DNA of 64,000 nt from Gigaspora rosea (GCA_003550325.1 QKWP01000250.1:113359-177358); one strand, 5' to 3'; counted from the stretch's first letter, positions 10,910 to 20,911 are shown. Program-made: numbers and translations. Notes: generated by a model from the sequence alone, not told the origin.

Positions 10910-12183
10910 GGGTATGGTGACATAGAAAAGCTGTCTGATTGTCACCTCCCAAGCGGCAGGTCTAAAGTTCAAATCCTACTGGAGACAAATTGAAAAATAG
11001 GCCTGTGTTATGGTAACATTTGTTCATCGATCGGTCGGGTAGATTACCTGTAACCTTGGTAAAAGCCAAGGGACCGGAACAATTGAAACCCATTTGGCAA
11101 GCCCCAAGTGGAGAGGTAGCTGGACTTTTGACGGTACCAGGGAAAAGGATCTTAGCGGTGACTGACCAGGAACTGGACTAGCAAGAGCCTCTATGACAAA
11201 AGGGGGCCCACCAACCTGGCTGCCGGAGTTGTACTGAGAAAAAGGTCATGTGTTATAGAAGCATGAACCAAGGAAAGGAAGACCTTAGGCACCTAAAGTC
11301 TAGCAGACCGATCATTCCGAGCCAGCTAGATTGGTAGTATAGAATAACTGGGGGAAAAGGATCCGAAAAGTGACTGATCGGATACTGGGGTTTAGTGAAC
11401 TTCGCAAGGGCAGACAGAACTAATCGACCAATAAGAGGCAGAAACATAGAAGCGTGTATGTATCAAGACCCAATAGAGCTCTGGGTGTACCCATATAGGA
11501 GTCTTCAGACGCTAAGAGGATTTGGGACCACTAATACAGGTATATGCTGGTATAAGTGCATGCAGTGATAATCGGTTCTCCTTAGCCTCATGCTGCCATT
11601 CAACTATATTCAGCACTGGAAGCATTTGAGAAAGCCCAGGTCCTTGCCACCATAGCAGGAAGTACAGTCGTTCGCACATTTCCAAATTTGGAATGCTAAA
11701 TCCTGGGTTCTTAAATTGCAGAAAACTGGCTGGTTGCGGCAGCATGCAGGCTTGAGATACTTACCCAATATGGTAGAGGCAGCTGCATGGCTTGAGATAT
11801 GAACCCCTGAGAAGTACGCTAGTAAGGGATTTTCTGGATAACCAGATTTCGGGTACACTAACTTGAAAGCATAAAGCGCTTACCTGGCAATACATACCAA
11901 ATTGAAAGTGATGAATTAGGAAATGTGAGTAAAGTGGTGAACATGTAAATGCTGATTGTTGGTTGAAAAGAGACGTACAAATCCAGGTCAACTATATAAA
12001 TGGGAATATGGAAGGCTCTGGTGGGTTTTAGTTATGGATAAAAGGTTTCACAGTCTAAAGTCCTAGTCTCAATACTTGTATATAATATGTATGTATAAAA
12101 GGCACCGCCATATGTCAATTTGCTTAAGTATTAATAAAGTTTGGAGCAGGAGCTACACCCTTAATATAAAAAAATAAAAAAAA
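10910..12183 (+). mobile_element. Long tRNA-headed retroposon with perfect 15-bp target duplication
   Basis: The insert is flanked by AAGATAAGATGAGTT at 10895-10909 and again at 12184-12198. It begins with a tRNA-like head (GGGTATGGTGACATAG, B-box-like GTTCAAATCC near 10965) shared with the SINE at 6580-7024. It ends in an A-rich tail (from about 12166) preceded by AATAAA near 12131. The body is GC-richer than the surroundings and carries internal near-duplications (GACTGACC.GGAACTGG / GACTGATCGGATACTGG; two GCTTGAGATA segments near 11750 and 11790). At 1.27 kb it is long for a SINE and has no convincing protein. The features point to LINE-mediated retrotransposition of a Pol III-type transcript or a composite. 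It lies in the primase-helicase-recombinase fossil. Confidence 0.8.
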
Positions 12184-12488
12184 AAGATAAGATGAGTTTT
12201 TTATATTCTACAAGGCAATTTTAACAATTTATTAGTACCTGCTTTCCAATGAAGAGCACACCCAGTTAGATGGATGCAGACTCACTCACAAATGCTTTCA
12301 TCCATTTTAACATATGTACAGATGAGATGATTCATGTTAAATTTTTTTACTTTTATTACAAGTATATCAGAATTTTCAAATATATAGAAAAAATAATATA
12401 TACAAATCGATTTAAATAATAGTAGATAAAATATATCATATATAATAAAGATTATATATACTAATACTACATATACTAACACTATATG

Positions 12489-12555
12489 GGGGTGAGTCAG
12501 TAGAAAAAGGACAAATTTATCTAATAAATTTGTCCTTTTTCTACTGACTCACCCC
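12489..12555. mobile_element. Perfect 31-bp-arm hairpin mini-element
   Basis: Arms 12489-12519 and 12525-12555 are exact inverted repeats beginning GGGGTGAGTCAG, with a 5-base loop, flanked by TAT sequence on both sides (TA-type target). It has no coding capacity. Perfect arms in a heavily mutated neighbourhood suggest a recent MITE insertion. A hairpin transcription terminator is unlikely in nuclear fungal DNA. Confidence 0.65.
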
Positions 12556-12579
12556 TATATATCACTTCAAAAAATGTAT

Positions 12580-13371
12580 ATCCAAAAGCCGTAATATAAC
12601 AGAAATGATTACCTCAGATAAGTTATTCAAATTAGCTAGGTGTTTGAGGATACCAAAAATATATAACCCCAAAACAAATTGTATGATTGCAATCAATGGG
12701 CCATCATATAATGTCTTGATATGCGATGGTTATATGCATTAGAGAGAAGAAAAACTTTTAATTCTGGCATTCAATAAAATACCAATACTAAAAAAATGTC
12801 TATCTTTCACATCTAATAAAATTTGGAATATTGTTGTAGAAAAAAGTCTTCTTACAAAAATCAATGGAAAACTGAGCTTGTTAGAAATCCTATTTAAAGC
12901 AAATTGGAATAAATTCATTATATGTAATTTGTTAAAATTTTGTTAGAATCATAGAGAAACTTGGGAATGAAGAAATGATATACTTGCAAAATTTCTCCAT
13001 ATCCAAATTTAACTTATCAAAATATAGACCAAATGCCTTATATAATGCATTCAGTAAAGTAGACGTTCTAGGTCCAAAACATATACTTGCTATAGTGAGA
13101 ACTTTGCAATAAAAAATAAAATATAGTACCATAAATGTTAATATAGCCTGGATTGCCACTCCAAAGCTATAAATTTTTTTCGTTATATCCTATGTAATAG
13201 TAAATTTCAAATTGATATTCTAGTTACTTCATATGTAGCCATATACTCCTTTTTTCTAAGCATAGGAGGAAAAAGTATAATTAATTTTGATTTGAAAAAT
13301 ATTTTTATAGTGTATATAACCTAAAGAATTATTCATAACCTACTTGACTAGTATAACATTAGATCATGTTA
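12580..13371 (+). other. Unassigned remnant between helicase and recombinase
   Basis: Protein-like segments can be seen on the plus strand (for example LFKLARCLRIPKIYNP near 12620), but they are heavily interrupted and match no family I recognise. Position and strand suggest it belonged to the primase-helicase-recombinase element. Confidence 0.3.
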
Positions 13372-13510
13372 AGGGAGTAACAAAAATCAGGTGATTTTCT
13401 AGGGGGGGTCAAAAAAAGTTGAAATTATATAAGAACTTGACTATATGTATATTAAAAATAAGGGGGTAGGCCTCTGATAAAAAATAATCAGGTGATTAAT
13501 GACACTGCCC
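13372..13510 (-). mobile_element. PIF/Harbinger-type MITE, copy 2 of 2
   Basis: This 139-bp inverted copy of the 8557-8705 MITE (AGGGAGTAACAAAAATCAGG ... CACTGCCC) is flanked by TTA at 13369-13371 and 13511-13513. It is non-coding. Together the two copies bracket the helicase part of the fossil in opposite orientations. Confidence 0.75.
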
Positions 13511-13513
13511 TTA

Positions 13514-15581
13514 GCTATCGCAACAAAAATCGTTAAAAAATACAATTTCAGCTTTAAGACGAGTTTATTTGAATTCGATAAATATACTTCAAAGGTTCTC
13601 AAGAATCTTACAGATGATAAAAAGTAGAATCAGGCACGCAGATGCCTTTGGGAAAGATTCAAATTTAGCAATAAGCAGGTAAGTATATTGATATCTAATT
13701 AGAGAGCTGAAAAAACCAAATTCATAAATGTTGTCGAGAGCAGTTGCAAAATAGCTATAGCTTCACTCCAAAAAAGTTTAGAGATGAAATTATCATAGAG
13801 ATAGCAAAACAAATCTTGCAAAATAGATATGGGTTTAGTAAAGATCAAATAAATGCTTTATTCTCTACCCAGGAAAATGAAAGTAAAAGTGCTCTGCTTT
13901 GCAGTAAATATTGCGATTTCTAACAAACCCTTAAAAAAAATAAAGAAGGAGACTATTAGAAATATAGCGTATTGACTTTTACAAGATAAGCTTAGTATTC
14001 GGGATATAAGAGCTGAAGTTTATGCATTAGCTCTATCAGCAAAAATGCCAATACTGGTTTATCACGTCTTTCCTGACTCTGAAGAGAATTAAAAAATTTT
14101 GGTGCTTTACTTGCAATAGTTGAGGCCACAAAATTTCCAGATATTACAAAGATGCTAACAAAATCCAGAGGGATAATCAAAAAAAGGCTGAAGCCAATCG
14201 TATTGATTATTCAGATAAATTTATATTAGAATCGGTTAAAGAAAAATTAGATAGTTATGATACCCGATTTACAAGCTCTCACAGATGTTATGATAATGCT
14301 TTGTATTTGTTCCACTGAACTTATAACTTCACATATTACAAATGCTGGAGTAACAGATTATACTAAGAATAGAGATCAATCAGATATTCCTAAAAAATTT
14401 AGATCTATGGAGAGAACCAAGAATGAGTTAAAGTACTACTCACTTGGATACAAAATACTATATCTTCTAACTGATCCAGGTAAGCCAGGAATTAAATGGT
14501 TTAATAGATTCTTAAAAGATTATGTAGAGCTTCGATTCTACATTTTAGGGGCCATTCGGATTAAATTCGAATTCTATTTTACACATCCGGTTAAATTCGA
14601 AAATAATTCGAATTGAGTAAATTTGGATTCAATCTGTAAAAGTAATTGACTAACCAATTAAATTATAATTTTCAAAGTATAGGTATGTGCAGAACTCAAA
14701 TTACTATATAGAATAAAAGTCATTTAACACATTTGAGACAAGCTAAATACTTTATCAACAACACCTTTTTTAATCACCAAAACTCCACTTATACCCCTCA
14801 CTGATTACATGATACTGATGTATGTATTTCGCTTTATATTTATTTATGCTCTAAGTAAACTTGTTCTACATATAAAAATACATCATAACAACATAATTTT
14901 ACTGGATGAGTAGGTACGTACTAATTCATGCACAAACTTCCAGATTTATCTGATATACACATTGCTGTTATGTTAAATAAGCTTCTAGTAATTTAAACCA
15001 GTTAGTTTCTATAACTAATATACACAGTGCAAAAATAATGATAATAAAAAAAAAAAGTTGTTAATTTATACTATTCATAAGCGATATCTTAAACTTTCAA
15101 TAATCATTTAAAATTTAACCACTCTATAGTTTGAGACAACATTTATTTTACTTTTCTTACTAAGTTTAGCAACAAACATGTACTATGAATCGGCAGTTAT
15201 CAACAATATCTAGAATTACAATTCGGATAATCCTTATCCTTAATCCAATATATATTACAGATCTATCCGTTTAAAATTAATAAATCTGAATATCCGAATT
15301 TAATCTGAATTGCCAGATTTATCCAAATTGATCAGATACGAATCGAAGCACTAAGATTATGATCTAATTCCTAAATACTTATGAAAAATGTGTGCCGTTT
15401 ATGGTGTGGTAGCATATAAGGCTAAGAATATAGTCACACTTATACAATTGCTAAAGAATGTCTATATTATTTATCTAATAGCCATACTTTTTCTGTGCAA
15501 AATTATATTGCAGTGAATTACAAAAAAAAAGGTCAACGGGCTGAAGAAGCGAGACTATTCTGTTTCTATGATGAGGATTAA
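13514..15581 (+). pseudogene. Tyrosine-recombinase-like protein remnant
   Basis: The N-terminal part is helical and charged (SFKTSLFEFDKYTSKVLKNL, 13547-13606). The segment near 14262 reads ALTDVMIMLCICSTEL followed by ITNAGVTDY, like the helix that carries the first catalytic region of tyrosine recombinases. A C-terminal segment ends in FCFYDED before TAA at 15579. Tyrosine recombinases integrate and excise DNA at short sites, which fits an integrating replicon. The reading is broken and split by the MITE at 14525-15353. The recombinase call rests on general resemblance, because I could not verify a complete RHRY set. Confidence 0.45.
14525..15353. mobile_element. hAT-like MITE with perfect 8-bp duplication
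   Basis: TAGAGCTTCGATTC (14525-14538) and its inverted partner GAATCGAAGCACTA (15340-15353) match at 13 of 14 positions. Both flanks are AGATTATG (14517-14524 and 15354-15361). Subterminal regions repeat ATTCGGAT/GGTTAAATTCG-type motifs. At 829 bp with no coding sequence it is a non-autonomous hAT. It differs in TIR from the 415-6571 hAT beyond the TAG start, so another autonomous source is needed. It landed in the recombinase remnant. Confidence 0.85.
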
Positions 15582-15970
15582 TCACTCTTCTTTACTTTCA
15601 TCACACCTACAGTAAAATCTTTATCATTATTAGATAATTCAGAGCCAGATCCAAATTCGGATGAAGACGAGGATTCAGATGTGGTATCATTAAAAATTGG
15701 TTTTTTTTTAGTTTTGCACTTTCTTTTAGCCTTACATTGCTGAGAAATGTCTGAGTTTGTTATTGAGTTTATAATATCTTGCTGAATTTCAGGTTTCATT
15801 ATTTCCAGTAATCAGTAAAGAGAGATCCAGATTTTTTTCCCGATACTTGCTTAACAATATCAGATACCATGTTATCGATAATATTGGGTGAACTTTTATC
15901 TTTTTTCAAACCTAATTTTTTCACAATCTCATAAGTGATAATTGAATATTCTGAACATTAATCAATCACA
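15578..15970 (-). pseudogene. Unknown minus-strand gene remnant
   Basis: Two minus-strand segments, IVKKLGLKKDKSSPN (about 15890-15935) and MKPEIQQDIINSITN (from 15799), are separated by an interruption. The second ends in a Ser/Glu-rich acidic stretch and FTVGVMKVKKSD. It converges on the recombinase gene, with four bases of overlap at the stops. No known domain. It may be a further gene of the same fossil replicon, cut by the integrase element that begins near 16035. Confidence 0.35.
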
Positions 15971-16734
15971 CTCTATTGTTTTAGTACTAATTTAATAGTA
16001 TTATTTTAGTCATTGTCTATGTTAAATTATTTATTGTCGCAGATGATTGTGAAATCGGATGATGCTGAACTTCACGTGACCTGTGATTATCACGGATCAT
16101 CACATGATATGCACTGATATCCTAAAAATCCCAAATCTAAGTACTCATTTGTATATCACGGCTTTATATGCATTTTTATTATTAAAATTAAAGATTTCCA
16201 CTTTACGCGAGTTTTTTCATACATCAACCCAGGATACAGAAAAAAAACTCCTGCTTTGTTTTAAAAATAAACGTCTTAAAAACCTTAAAAAAATCGCCTC
16301 CTTTTTTTTTTTTTAAAAAAAAAAACAAACTAAAAAAAAAAAGAAATATAAAAAGAAAAAAAATCACTTATTTCGTACAGCCTTGATTCGTTTTACAGGA
16401 ACTCGAACGTCTTCACCGTCTATATCAACAATCGCAGTTTGATTGTTAGATGTAAGCAATTTGAACACGCCTTGTTGAGAAAAAGTTGGTTGCAACTTTC
16501 TTTTCCGAGTTTGCTTATTCATATCGTGATCTGGTGCAATAGCAATTGAAGTTCCAGCTTTAATAGTGTTATTAGCTGTTTTTTTCCTATGTACACTACC
16601 TGTTGATATATTCTAGCACGATACTTTTCAAGGGAAGCATTTATAGACGGCCGAATTTCCAACATTTGTGAAACATGCTGTTCGACAGAAGTAGCATTTT
16701 TGGTAGTGGTTGTTTTCAAGGCAGCAGTTCTGGT

Positions 16735-16865
16735 GGTGGTTTCGGTGGTGGTTTCGGTAGTGGTTTCGGTGGTGGTTTCGGTGGTGGCTTCGGTGATAGC
16801 TTCGGTGGTGGCTTCGGTGGTGGTCTCTGTGGTGGTAGCTTCGGTGGTGGTCTCTGTGGTGGTTT
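16735..16865. repeat. Short tandem repeat, 9-bp units (GGTGGTTTC)
   Basis: About fourteen degenerate 9-bp units of the GGTGGTTTC / GGTGGCTTC type. Read on the minus strand they encode a Thr/Glu tract; on the plus strand, Gly/Phe. The expansion lies in the integrase element and is probably a replication-slippage product. Confidence 0.8.
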
Positions 16866-16945
16866 TGGATTCTGTAATTACATCATTATTCTCAAAAGCA
16901 CCTGTTAATAAAGCCATGTATGTGTTAAATTAAAATTAGTGCTAC

Positions 16946-17066
16946 TATTACCCGACCCTAACCTTAACATAACCAAACCCTAACCTTAACATAACCGACC
17001 CTAACCTTAACATAAACCTAATCTACAACCCTCACCCTAACATAGACTTTAAACCTAACCCTAATG
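16946..17066. repeat. Interstitial telomere-like repeats (CCCTAACCTTAACATAAC)
   Basis: Three units of about 23 bp contain CCCTAACCTTAACATAAC, followed by looser CCCTAA/ACCCTAAT motifs up to about 17066. TTAGGG is the usual fungal telomere repeat, so these are telomere-like but degenerate. They lie in the middle of the integrase gene region, not at a chromosome end. Confidence 0.7.
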
Positions 17067-18119
17067 AAACTAACCGGGAGTATCATAAACACAATGCATT
17101 TTCCACCCAAAAATTGCTTCGTGTGGAGTACAACCATATGCCGTGTGTACCGTTGAGTTATATGATGTAACAAATGCGTTGATTACATTTATCCAGTCCT
17201 TTTTTTTGAAGTTGGTTACTTTTGTCCCAAAGTAACTTAGTGAAACCGCGCCCCACAGTCTGGTTAAGTCGCTCGATTTGACCTTGCGATTGAGGATGGC
17301 GAGGCCTACCGTGCCTAATCGTAATATTAAGGGCTCCACAAATTTGCGTGATTATTCCTGCGACGAACTCCTTACTGTTATCACTTTGAAGAACTACGGG
17401 AGGTCCAAGAACCTTAAAAACGTCTTTAAGAAGGTGCGTCCCAACTGTGCTTGCTTCTTTAATTTAATCAGAACTGCAACAAGAAACTTAGAAAACATAC
17501 AAACACATGCAAGCAACCACGAGTAACCGTCATTCATTTCAGCAAATTTACGAAAATCAACTAAATCGATTTGAACATGTTTCCATGGTCCCAGTGATAC
17601 AACAGAGATCATATCGGTTTTTTCTTTCATGAAGGCATTTACGTTACAGGTGGCACACCCATTTACATATGCTTTTACTTTTTCCTGGGTAATTCCAAGA
17701 TGCTTTTCTGAGATCGCAGAGAAAGTCTTATGGTATTCCCGGTGATTTCCTTGATCGTGAAAGCGTTCCAGCAGCAGAGTACGCATTTCTACATCATATT
17801 TAGAGACTATACGGCGTTTTCCTGACTTGACCACACCATTCTTTACAACCGGCTTAGTGTAAAGAACGTTATTCTCATCAACTTCAAGATTTTTGTAGCG
17901 ACAGGTAAAGTTAGATTTTGCGGTGGGTTTTTTTTTAATGTTAGCAGGTACGGCTCCTGACCAAAGATATTCGACAATTGTTTGGTATTCCTCTGCTGTC
18001 TCCGGAAGTTTTGGAATTGCTGGCATATTATAAAAAAAACCTTCTGAATTTTTTTTGTTCCTTGTGGGTGGTGGCGGTGGCGGCGGCGGCAGTGTTTCAG
18101 TTCTTTGACTTTCTAGCAC

Positions 18120-18389
18120 AACGTACGTATTTCAAACTTGAGGTGCGATAAGTTAGTGCAAGCAAACTTGAGGTCGATAAGTTAGTGGTAGGGTTTGCAA
18201 GCAAGAAAGCAGGATCGATAAGTTAGGGTTAGGGTTTAGATTAGTGTTTTTTTTTTGTTTTTTTTTTTGTGATGATCATGTTACACTAGATTCGGAATCT
18301 TTCGTGTGTGACATGATGATGCGTGATGAAGTGATGATCACGGGTCACGTGAATTTCAGCATCATCAGATTTCACGATCATCCGCGATA
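18120..18389. other. Promoter side and right TIR of the integrase element
   Basis: Upstream of the minus-strand integrase there is a short tandem duplication (AAACTTGAGGTGCGATAAGTTAG type, about 18138-18215) and a T-rich stretch. The inverted terminal repeat ends near 18389 with CCGCGATA. Confidence 0.45.
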
Positions 18390-18431
18390 TTTATTAATAC
18401 GCAATAAAAAATATAGGTTTAAATATATTTA

Positions 18432-20299
18432 GGGAACCGCTATTTACACTATGGTTTTTGCTATTTGTACTATAGATTTCATGTAACATTAGATTATCAA
18501 TCACCTTTTCTATTTGCACCATGGTAATAAATATTGCACCAATAAAAACTCGCCTTTTTTTGTAGATTAATAGTTATTTCGCGCCATTAATATTGTGTAA
18601 TGTTATACAAATCTTGTTTTGGTAATCTAGTAGGCCTGCTAACCTAATTTTATAATGCGGGCCAACCCTAACCCTAATTTTATAATTCGGGCCAACCCTT
18701 ACTCTAATTTTTTAAGGCCTTAAAAAATTAGGGTAAGGGTTGGGCCGCATTATAAAATTTGGGTTAGAGTTGGGCCGCATTATAAAATTAGGTTAGCAGG
18801 CCTACTAGATTAAGTAACCAAAATAGACTTGAGTAATGTTACATGACATTAGTGGCACAAATAACTGTTAATTTACAAAAAAAGGCGAGTTTTTATTGGT
18901 GCAACATGAATATAGCCCAAGGTTATACAAAATTGCAAAAATCTGACCCGCATTATGTTAAGGCCTTAAAAAATTAGAGTAAGTGTTTGCCCGCATTATA
19001 AATTTAGGATTAAGGTTGGCCCGCATTAGATTAGGCTACCAAAAGAAGATTTGTATAATGTTACACAACATTAACAGCGCCAATAACTGTTAATCTACAA
19101 AAAAAGTGAGTTTTTATTGGTGCAACATATATTACCATGGTGCAAATAGAAAATGTTGATTGATGATCCACTAGTACACAAAATTCATAGTGCAAATAGC
19201 AAAAACTATGGTGTAAATAGCAGTCATAGGACATGTCCTTTCAATTGCTGTCTATAATAAAAATTATAATAAAAACATATGAATTTACTATAGATATGGA
19301 TTAGAAGATTCTCTTTGATCTTGCTTATTAACTTCAAATTAAATTTTTTGGGAATATAGAACAAGAGAAGAAGAAAAAATGAGCTTAAAAATCAAAAGTT
19401 ACATTTTTGTTTTGTGCAAAATCGGCAAAATTTTAATTGCCAAAAACAAATATTTTCTAATTTTAAGATGATAAGTATATATAATATTATGCCCTAAACA
19501 ACTTTACTTAGTCGACTAAATTAGGTTACCTTGTAAGAAAAATGGTTATCTATGTACTAAAGTTAAAATTTTTGAGTTTTAAATATAAAACATTTTTTTT
19601 TGATTAGGTAACCTACTTCGGGCCCTTAAGCAAAGTTGTTCGGCACATGATTTTACTCAGTTTAAAGTTGCTGTGCGTTTTCTCGGACCTTTTACTAAGT
19701 GAAAAATGGGGTTAAAGTTCAGAAAAAAAATTTTTTTAAAAAATTTTTTAAATTTTTTAGAAAAAAAATTTTTTTTCTGAACTTTAACCACATTTTTCAC
19801 TTAGTAAAAGGTCCAAGAAAACGCACGGCAATTTTAAATTAAATAGAATCACGTGCCAAACAACTTTGCTTAAGGGCCCGAAGTAGGTTACCTAATCAAA
19901 AAAACGTTTTATATTTAAAACTCAAAAATTTTAACTTTAGTATATAGATAACCCATTTTTCTTACAAGGTAACCTACTTTAGTCGACTAAGTAAAGTTGT
20001 TCAGGGCATGATTTTACATATACTCATCATCTTAAAATTAAAAAATATTTGTTTTGGCAAAGTTACATTTTCGTTTTGTGCAAAATCAGCAAAATTTTAA
20101 TTTAATTTTTAAGCTCAATTTTTTCTTCTTCTCTTGTTCTATATTCCTAAAAAATTTAATTTTAAGCTAATAAGTAAGATCAAAGAGAATCTTCTAATCC
20201 AAGTCTATAGTAAATTCATATGTTTTTATTATAATTTTTATTATAGACAACATTTGGGCCATTTTTTAAGAACATGTTCTATGACTGATAGCGGTTCCC
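18432..20299. mobile_element. Foldback (long palindromic) element with perfect 8-bp duplication
   Basis: The ends GGGAACCGCTAT and ATAGCGGTTCCC are flanked by TATATTTA at 18424-18431 and 20300-20307, an exact 8-bp duplication. Without the nested insert (18443-19217 plus a 2-bp duplication) it is about 1.1 kb, almost entirely a palindrome centred near 19752. The arms pair, for example, GATTAGAAGATTCTCTTTGATC (about 19300) with its complement near 20190. It has no coding sequence. The TSD length suggests a hAT-mobilised or related foldback MITE. It inserted directly beside the retropepsin-like fragment. Confidence 0.85.
18443..19217. mobile_element. Second foldback element nested in the first (TA target)
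   Basis: TTTACACTATGGTTTTTGC at 18443 faces GCAAAAACTATGGTGTAAA ending 19217, with TA on both sides (18441-18442, 19218-19219). The insertion splits the outer terminus after GCTA; the uninterrupted partner end reads GCTATCAGTCATAG. The arms are palindromic around about 18718, with the centre made of CCTAACCCTAATTTTATAA-type repeats. The right arm is longer because a segment ending GTTTTTATTGGTGCAACAT occurs twice (near 18890 and 19112). TA duplication suggests a Tc1/mariner-type MITE. Non-coding. Confidence 0.8.
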
Positions 20300-20309
20300 T
20301 ATATTTAAT

Positions 20310-20911
20310 ATTATATGTTCATAAATACTCTTGTTGAAGAAAAATTCCAGTAAAAGCATTAATAAATACACTGTTAAAGTTTAATACCAAGAACTTGTTT
20401 GATAAGCTTGAAGAAGATTATAAGTTGGAATGTTTATCTGGCGATAAATTGATTAGTAAAGAAATAAAAAGCTTAGATTTATAGTTTTACTATAAAGGAA
20501 AGTAGCAAAGCTTAGATTGTACTGAAGTAATAGATATTCAAATTTACAAATATCCATTATTTGATCTAGTGTTAGGACTGAATTGGTTATAAATGTGTGA
20601 AGCAAAAATAAGCTTTGGATTTCACGCCAAACCTGTAGACTAAAATTGTAATAGATAGTATGAGTATTCCATTAATTGAGGATAGCAATAAAGCTAGCTC
20701 TAGTAAAAATAATACATTTGATTCTTCTGATACTGAAACAGAGACCAATTTATCTAACTTCAATTTTCACAATTGTCCTCGAAAGAAAAAATGCAAGCCT
20801 AGCCATTTTATGACTATCTCCAACTTGAGGCCTAAACCCGATCTAACTTTGAAGGAGCTCATGAATATGCTCAAAAAATTATCTTTTAGAAGCAAAGATA
20901 ATAAATACTGA
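20310..20911 (+). pseudogene. Retropepsin-like domain fragment (fossil)
   Basis: Segments such as NLFDKLEEDYKLECLSG (about 20395-20450), FYYKGK and YPLFDLVLGLNWL (about 20550-20590) have the shape of a retroviral-type aspartic protease: a flap-like strand region and the hydrophobic hhLGhxWh motif near the end. It is followed by a Ser/Thr/Asp-rich and basic tail. It is probably part of a retroelement polyprotein or a domesticated relative. The fragment is broken and no other retroelement part adjoins it. Confidence 0.45.

Larger units (their letters stand above)
7195..15581 (+). mobile_element. Fossil primase / D5 helicase / tyrosine recombinase element
   Basis: Three same-strand gene remnants lie in order: an archaeo-eukaryotic-type primase (7195-8556), an SF3/D5-like helicase (8709-10600) and a tyrosine-recombinase-like protein (13514-15581). 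Primase-helicase pairs are replication modules of viruses and plasmids, and a tyrosine recombinase would integrate such an element. I read this as a captured virus-like or plasmid-like replicon. Its exact family is not determined and no capsid gene is visible. It is broken, with many interruptions, and carries five later insertions (8557-8705, 10910-12183, 12489-12555, 13372-13510, 14525-15353). Terminal repeats of the host element itself were not found. The insertions with intact duplications imply the replicon is older than they are. Confidence 0.6.
16370..18119 (-). pseudogene. GIN/KRBA2-type DDE integrase
   Basis: From ATG 18119 downward: a Pro-rich leader; an N-terminal region (MPAIPKLPETAEEY); an HHCC-type zinc segment (RFHDQGNHREYHKTF ... 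CATCNVNAF, about 17640-17750); then the DDE core beginning WKHVQIDLVDFRKF (about 17545-17590) with the first Asp. Further core segments follow in other frames (RPRHPQSQGQIERLNQT near 17265-17315, with the catalytic Glu). The C-terminal segment (DIDGEDVRVPVKRIKAVRNK, about 16370-16430) resembles the small beta-barrel of GIN-type integrases. It cuts and joins element ends. The core is frame-broken near 17390. Thr/Glu-rich and telomere-like repeats separate core and C-terminus. Confidence 0.7.
16035..18389 (-). mobile_element. Integrase-encoding DNA element with ~58-bp TIRs (Ginger-like)
   Basis: The left end TGTCGCAGATGATTGTGAAA is repeated inverted at the right end (about 18330-18389). The match extends some 58 bases and contains TTCACGTGACC near its inner edge. 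Outside lie TTAT (16031-16034) and TTTA (18390-18393), an imperfect 4-bp duplication. The interior has one minus-strand integrase gene related to Gypsy-type integrases, but no reverse transcriptase, protease or Gag. That combination defines Ginger-type cut-and-paste elements. The gene is no longer intact in this copy. Simple-sequence expansions (16735-16865, 16946-17066) interrupt it. Confidence 0.65.

Noticed and set aside
10910-10985. Functional tRNA gene
   Set aside because: Only a B-box-like region and a loose tRNA-like head are present. There is no full cloverleaf, and it is the head of a retroposon.
11253-11991. Several minus-strand frames of 64-82 codons
   Set aside because: They lie in the GC-richer body of the long retroposon and have no motif; absence of stops is expected from the composition.
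12489-12555. Rho-independent terminator
   Set aside because: The hairpin lies in nuclear fungal DNA with no gene ending there; a MITE explains it better.
16675-16933. Gly/Phe-rich and Val-rich frames on the plus strand
   Set aside because: They are readings of the 9-bp tandem repeat, and the integrase lies on the other strand.
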